Notes under the pieces: model-generated
Database searches by the model: none
Seen by the model: the letters and a program-made list of their open reading frames with translations, nothing else
Told to the model about the DNA's origin: nothing
In this document: positions 61,815-64,000 of the stretch, one piece after another
Layout: every line of letters begins with the position of its first letter
Position numbering within the stretch: the stretch's first letter is position 1
NCBI GenBank assembly: GCA_963556195.1
Contig: OY744520.1
Location: 155,617,607 to 155,681,606, forward strand
Reading direction: 5' to 3'
DNA length: 64,000 bases
Source: Sepiola atlantica
Lineage: Eukaryota; Mollusca; Cephalopoda; Sepiida; Sepiolidae
Position numbers and translations under genes: made by a program

Positions 61815-61815
<1 letters not shown>
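61119..61815. other. Stretch without recognised genes
   Basis: Contains an AATAAA near 61,763 and a GC-richer piece at 61,300-61,400. No gene supported. Confidence 0.45.

Positions 61816-61868
<53 letters not shown>
61816..61868. repeat. (TA)n microsatellite
   Basis: Pure TA repeat. Confidence 0.97.
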
Positions 61869-61870
<2 letters not shown>

Positions 61871-62698
61871 TATTTTTCTTTTTCATAATAAAAAAAATTG
61901 ATATCGCATCTTAATGCTTCAAAAGGTATTTATTTTACCTATTCCTTCATAAATTTAACAATAGATGCTTTTAAAAAAATATGAACCTTAAAACACATAT
62001 ACAAATCACGTGCTGCATTCACGTTCTTCATATTTGATAGTGGGAAACAACAGCTAACCCATTTGACCCGGCTGTAATAACAACAAGAAGCCGGTAAGAG
62101 AAAAAATACAAATCCGATAACATCAGGATATATTACACACCGAGGATGCCAGGTTTTGGCGAAATATTTGTATCACTTTAAACTAACAAAAAAAATGCTA
62201 GTTTATAATAAAAAAAAGAAAAAAAAATCGGTTTCGATTTATTATTTTTCTTTTTTATAAAAAAAAAAAAATTGATATCGCATCTTAATGCTTCAAAAGA
62301 TATTTATTTTACCTATTCCTTCTTAAATTTAACAATAGATGCTTTTTTTTAAAAATATGAACCTTAAAACCCTTATACAAATCACGTGCTGCATTCACGT
62401 TCTTCATATTTGATAGTGGGAAACAACAGCTAACCCATTTGGCCCGGCTGTAATAAAAACAACAAGCCGGTAAGAGAAAAAATACAAATCCGATGACATT
62501 AGGATATATTACACACCGAGGATGCCAGGTTTTGGCGAAATATTTGTATCACTTTAAACTAACAAAAAAAAAATGCTAGTTTATAATAAAAAAAGAAAAA
62601 AAAATCGGCTTCGATTTATTATTTTTCTCTTTTATAATAAAAAAAAAATTGATATCGCATCTTAATGCTTCAAAAGCTATTTATTTTACCTATTCATT

Positions 62699-62701
<3 letters not shown>
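61866..62701. repeat. Tandem repeat, about 375-bp unit, 2.2 copies
   Basis: TTTATTATTTTTCT starts at 61,866, 62,238 and 62,615. GATATCGCATCTTAATGCTT follows each time (about 61,902, 62,274, 62,651). Units 1 and 2 are nearly identical and unit 3 is cut by (TA)n at 62,702. The unit includes CCCGGCTG...AGCCGGT, a short hairpin. Confidence 0.92.

Positions 62702-62746
<45 letters not shown>
62702..62746. repeat. (TA)n microsatellite
   Basis: TA repeat that truncates the third 375-bp unit. Confidence 0.96.
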
Positions 62747-62749
<3 letters not shown>

Positions 62750-63189
62750 ATATAAACATATTTGGCAGTTTGTCTTCAGTTTAGTAAATAGTAAATTCTG
62801 AATGAAATAGTGGTCAATCACAGTATAATTAAAGCAGTTCAAATAATAATCACATTATTGTATAAAGTTACAACGACATGCCAAAGTTTTGGACTGAATG
62901 ATTTGACGTCAAATGATCTAAACACTCCTTCACATGCAAACTTACGCGAAAAGTAACTCAAATATTTAAATGTTTCATTAGAAAAATATATTTTCTTTTC
63001 GTCTGCGTTTATTCAGTAAAAAATAAATGGCTCTTATTAAACCATGCATATCTATTTGCTGTTGGATTCTGTGTAAAAATCTATTTTCTAATATCGATTA
63101 TACTTCAACCTTCAATTTTATAAGAATCGACTCGTTTGAAGGATTCAAAGTTTCGTCTTGACAAATGAGTCACATATTGTGTCTAAACA
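62747..63189. other. AT-rich stretch without recognised genes
   Basis: Nothing identified. Confidence 0.5.
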
Positions 63190-63640
63190 CTTTCGCATTG
63201 CTCTGTGATGTGGTACGGAATGTCGTGCGTTTGGGAATTGGATCGCCGCTATAGACGTATTGATTCGATCCCATTCGTCTTGCAACGAAGCTGTATTTGC
63301 AAACCGAGCATCAAATTGATCGACCTCTTATCAAACGTAACAAAACCGATCGGCCCATTGTTCCGTCGAGGAAGACGACGACACTGTGGGTCCGTTTCTA
63401 TCGAATGAGTTTGGACAGGTCGGAGATGTATTGCACGAGTGATCGGTTCAGTTTGTTTCCTCGAAATCACGATGGATATAGTTTATCGATCGGACGATAG
63501 CAACCTTTTGCTACAACGTTGGTAGATAATTTGCAGTATGAAATTGTGTGTGCGACACACTATATATTTGTCTACGTGTAATATTATTTTAAGAGTCTAA
63601 GAAAAGCAAATGCTATCTTTGTCACACCCACTTTCAATAA
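63190..63640. other. GC-richer, CpG-containing block of unknown nature
   Basis: Clearly less AT-rich and richer in CG dinucleotides (GATCG, TCGA, GACGACGAC) than its surroundings. Overlapping open frames of 60-73 codons exist on both strands, without recognisable domain. AATAAA lies at 63,637-63,642. It might be a UTR, exon or repeat; I cannot tell. Confidence 0.35.
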
Positions 63641-63773
63641 AAAGGCCTGTTTTTTGTTTATCGCGAAGTAATTGTAGAGTCATGGAATGAAAATATAAAC
63701 GACACATTCTTATTTTTTCGTATATTAGTATTAGTATATTTTGAAATAAGGATAAAACAGGATAAATTCAACA

Positions 63774-63787
63774 CAACACACACACAA

Positions 63788-63862
<75 letters not shown>
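63774..63862. repeat. Compound (CA)n(TA)n microsatellite
   Basis: CA repeat to about 63,808, then TA repeat. Confidence 0.96.
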
Positions 63863-63866
<4 letters not shown>

Positions 63867-64000
63867 GAGAATATTTAAAAAATATATTTTTGAAACCTAG
63901 ACAACGCAAATTATTAGTTTTTTTAAATAAATTATTTATTTACTTTAAAAACTTCTTTTTTTTTAACTTGAGTACTTTCGGTGGTAAACTCCCTGGTCAG

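Overview
This window looks like intergenic nuclear DNA of a metazoan, most plausibly a mollusc or coleoid cephalopod (inference). It is AT-rich, interrupted by dozens of long (TA)n tracts and (AAT)n, (GA)n, (GAA)n and (CA/TG)n arrays, and full of broken transposable elements. I see no rRNA, tRNA, CRISPR array, operon or complete host gene. The only convincing coding signals are transposon-derived: RT, GIY-YIG endonuclease, integrase, mariner transposase and an apurinic-type endonuclease. Most open frames are by-products of satellite or dinucleotide repeats. Layout: 1-11,655 is a tandem satellite of about 97 bp per monomer (about 120 copies) that runs off the left edge and has local higher-order organisation. 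11,656-18,950 is AT-rich with (TA)n arrays and a small tandem duplication. 18,955-21,510 is a decayed LTR-retrotransposon pol gene. 22,755-23,330 and 24,860-25,690 are two 3' fragments of one non-LTR retrotransposon family. 31,600-32,885 is another LINE RT fragment. 43,230-44,085 is an RTE-like LINE endonuclease on the minus strand. 48,729-50,045 is a dead mariner. 54,367-55,739 is a non-autonomous hAT-like element with an 8-bp target duplication. 34,725-34,864 is a compact mariner-type MITE. The most interesting content is a group of Penelope-like elements (PLEs) between 33 and 60 kb. Three are built as large inverted repeats: 33,032-34,624, 50,140-52,471 and 57,764-58,788. Two more are GIY-YIG-coding fragments, at 47,395-47,905 (minus) and 59,290-60,042 (plus). 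In the three inverted elements the terminal sequence carries a motif that folds by hand as a minimal type I hammerhead ribozyme. All three have a core CTGATGA...GAA, a four-base-pair stem I made of different complementary bases in each element, and a very short self-complementary or near-self-complementary stem III. The 50-52 kb element has two 712-bp arms that look almost identical and an uninterrupted frame for the RT C-terminus plus GIY-YIG endonuclease, so it looks young. Nearly every PLE, MITE and mariner end abuts a (TA)n tract, which suggests either insertion preference for TA or growth of TA tracts at element ends.
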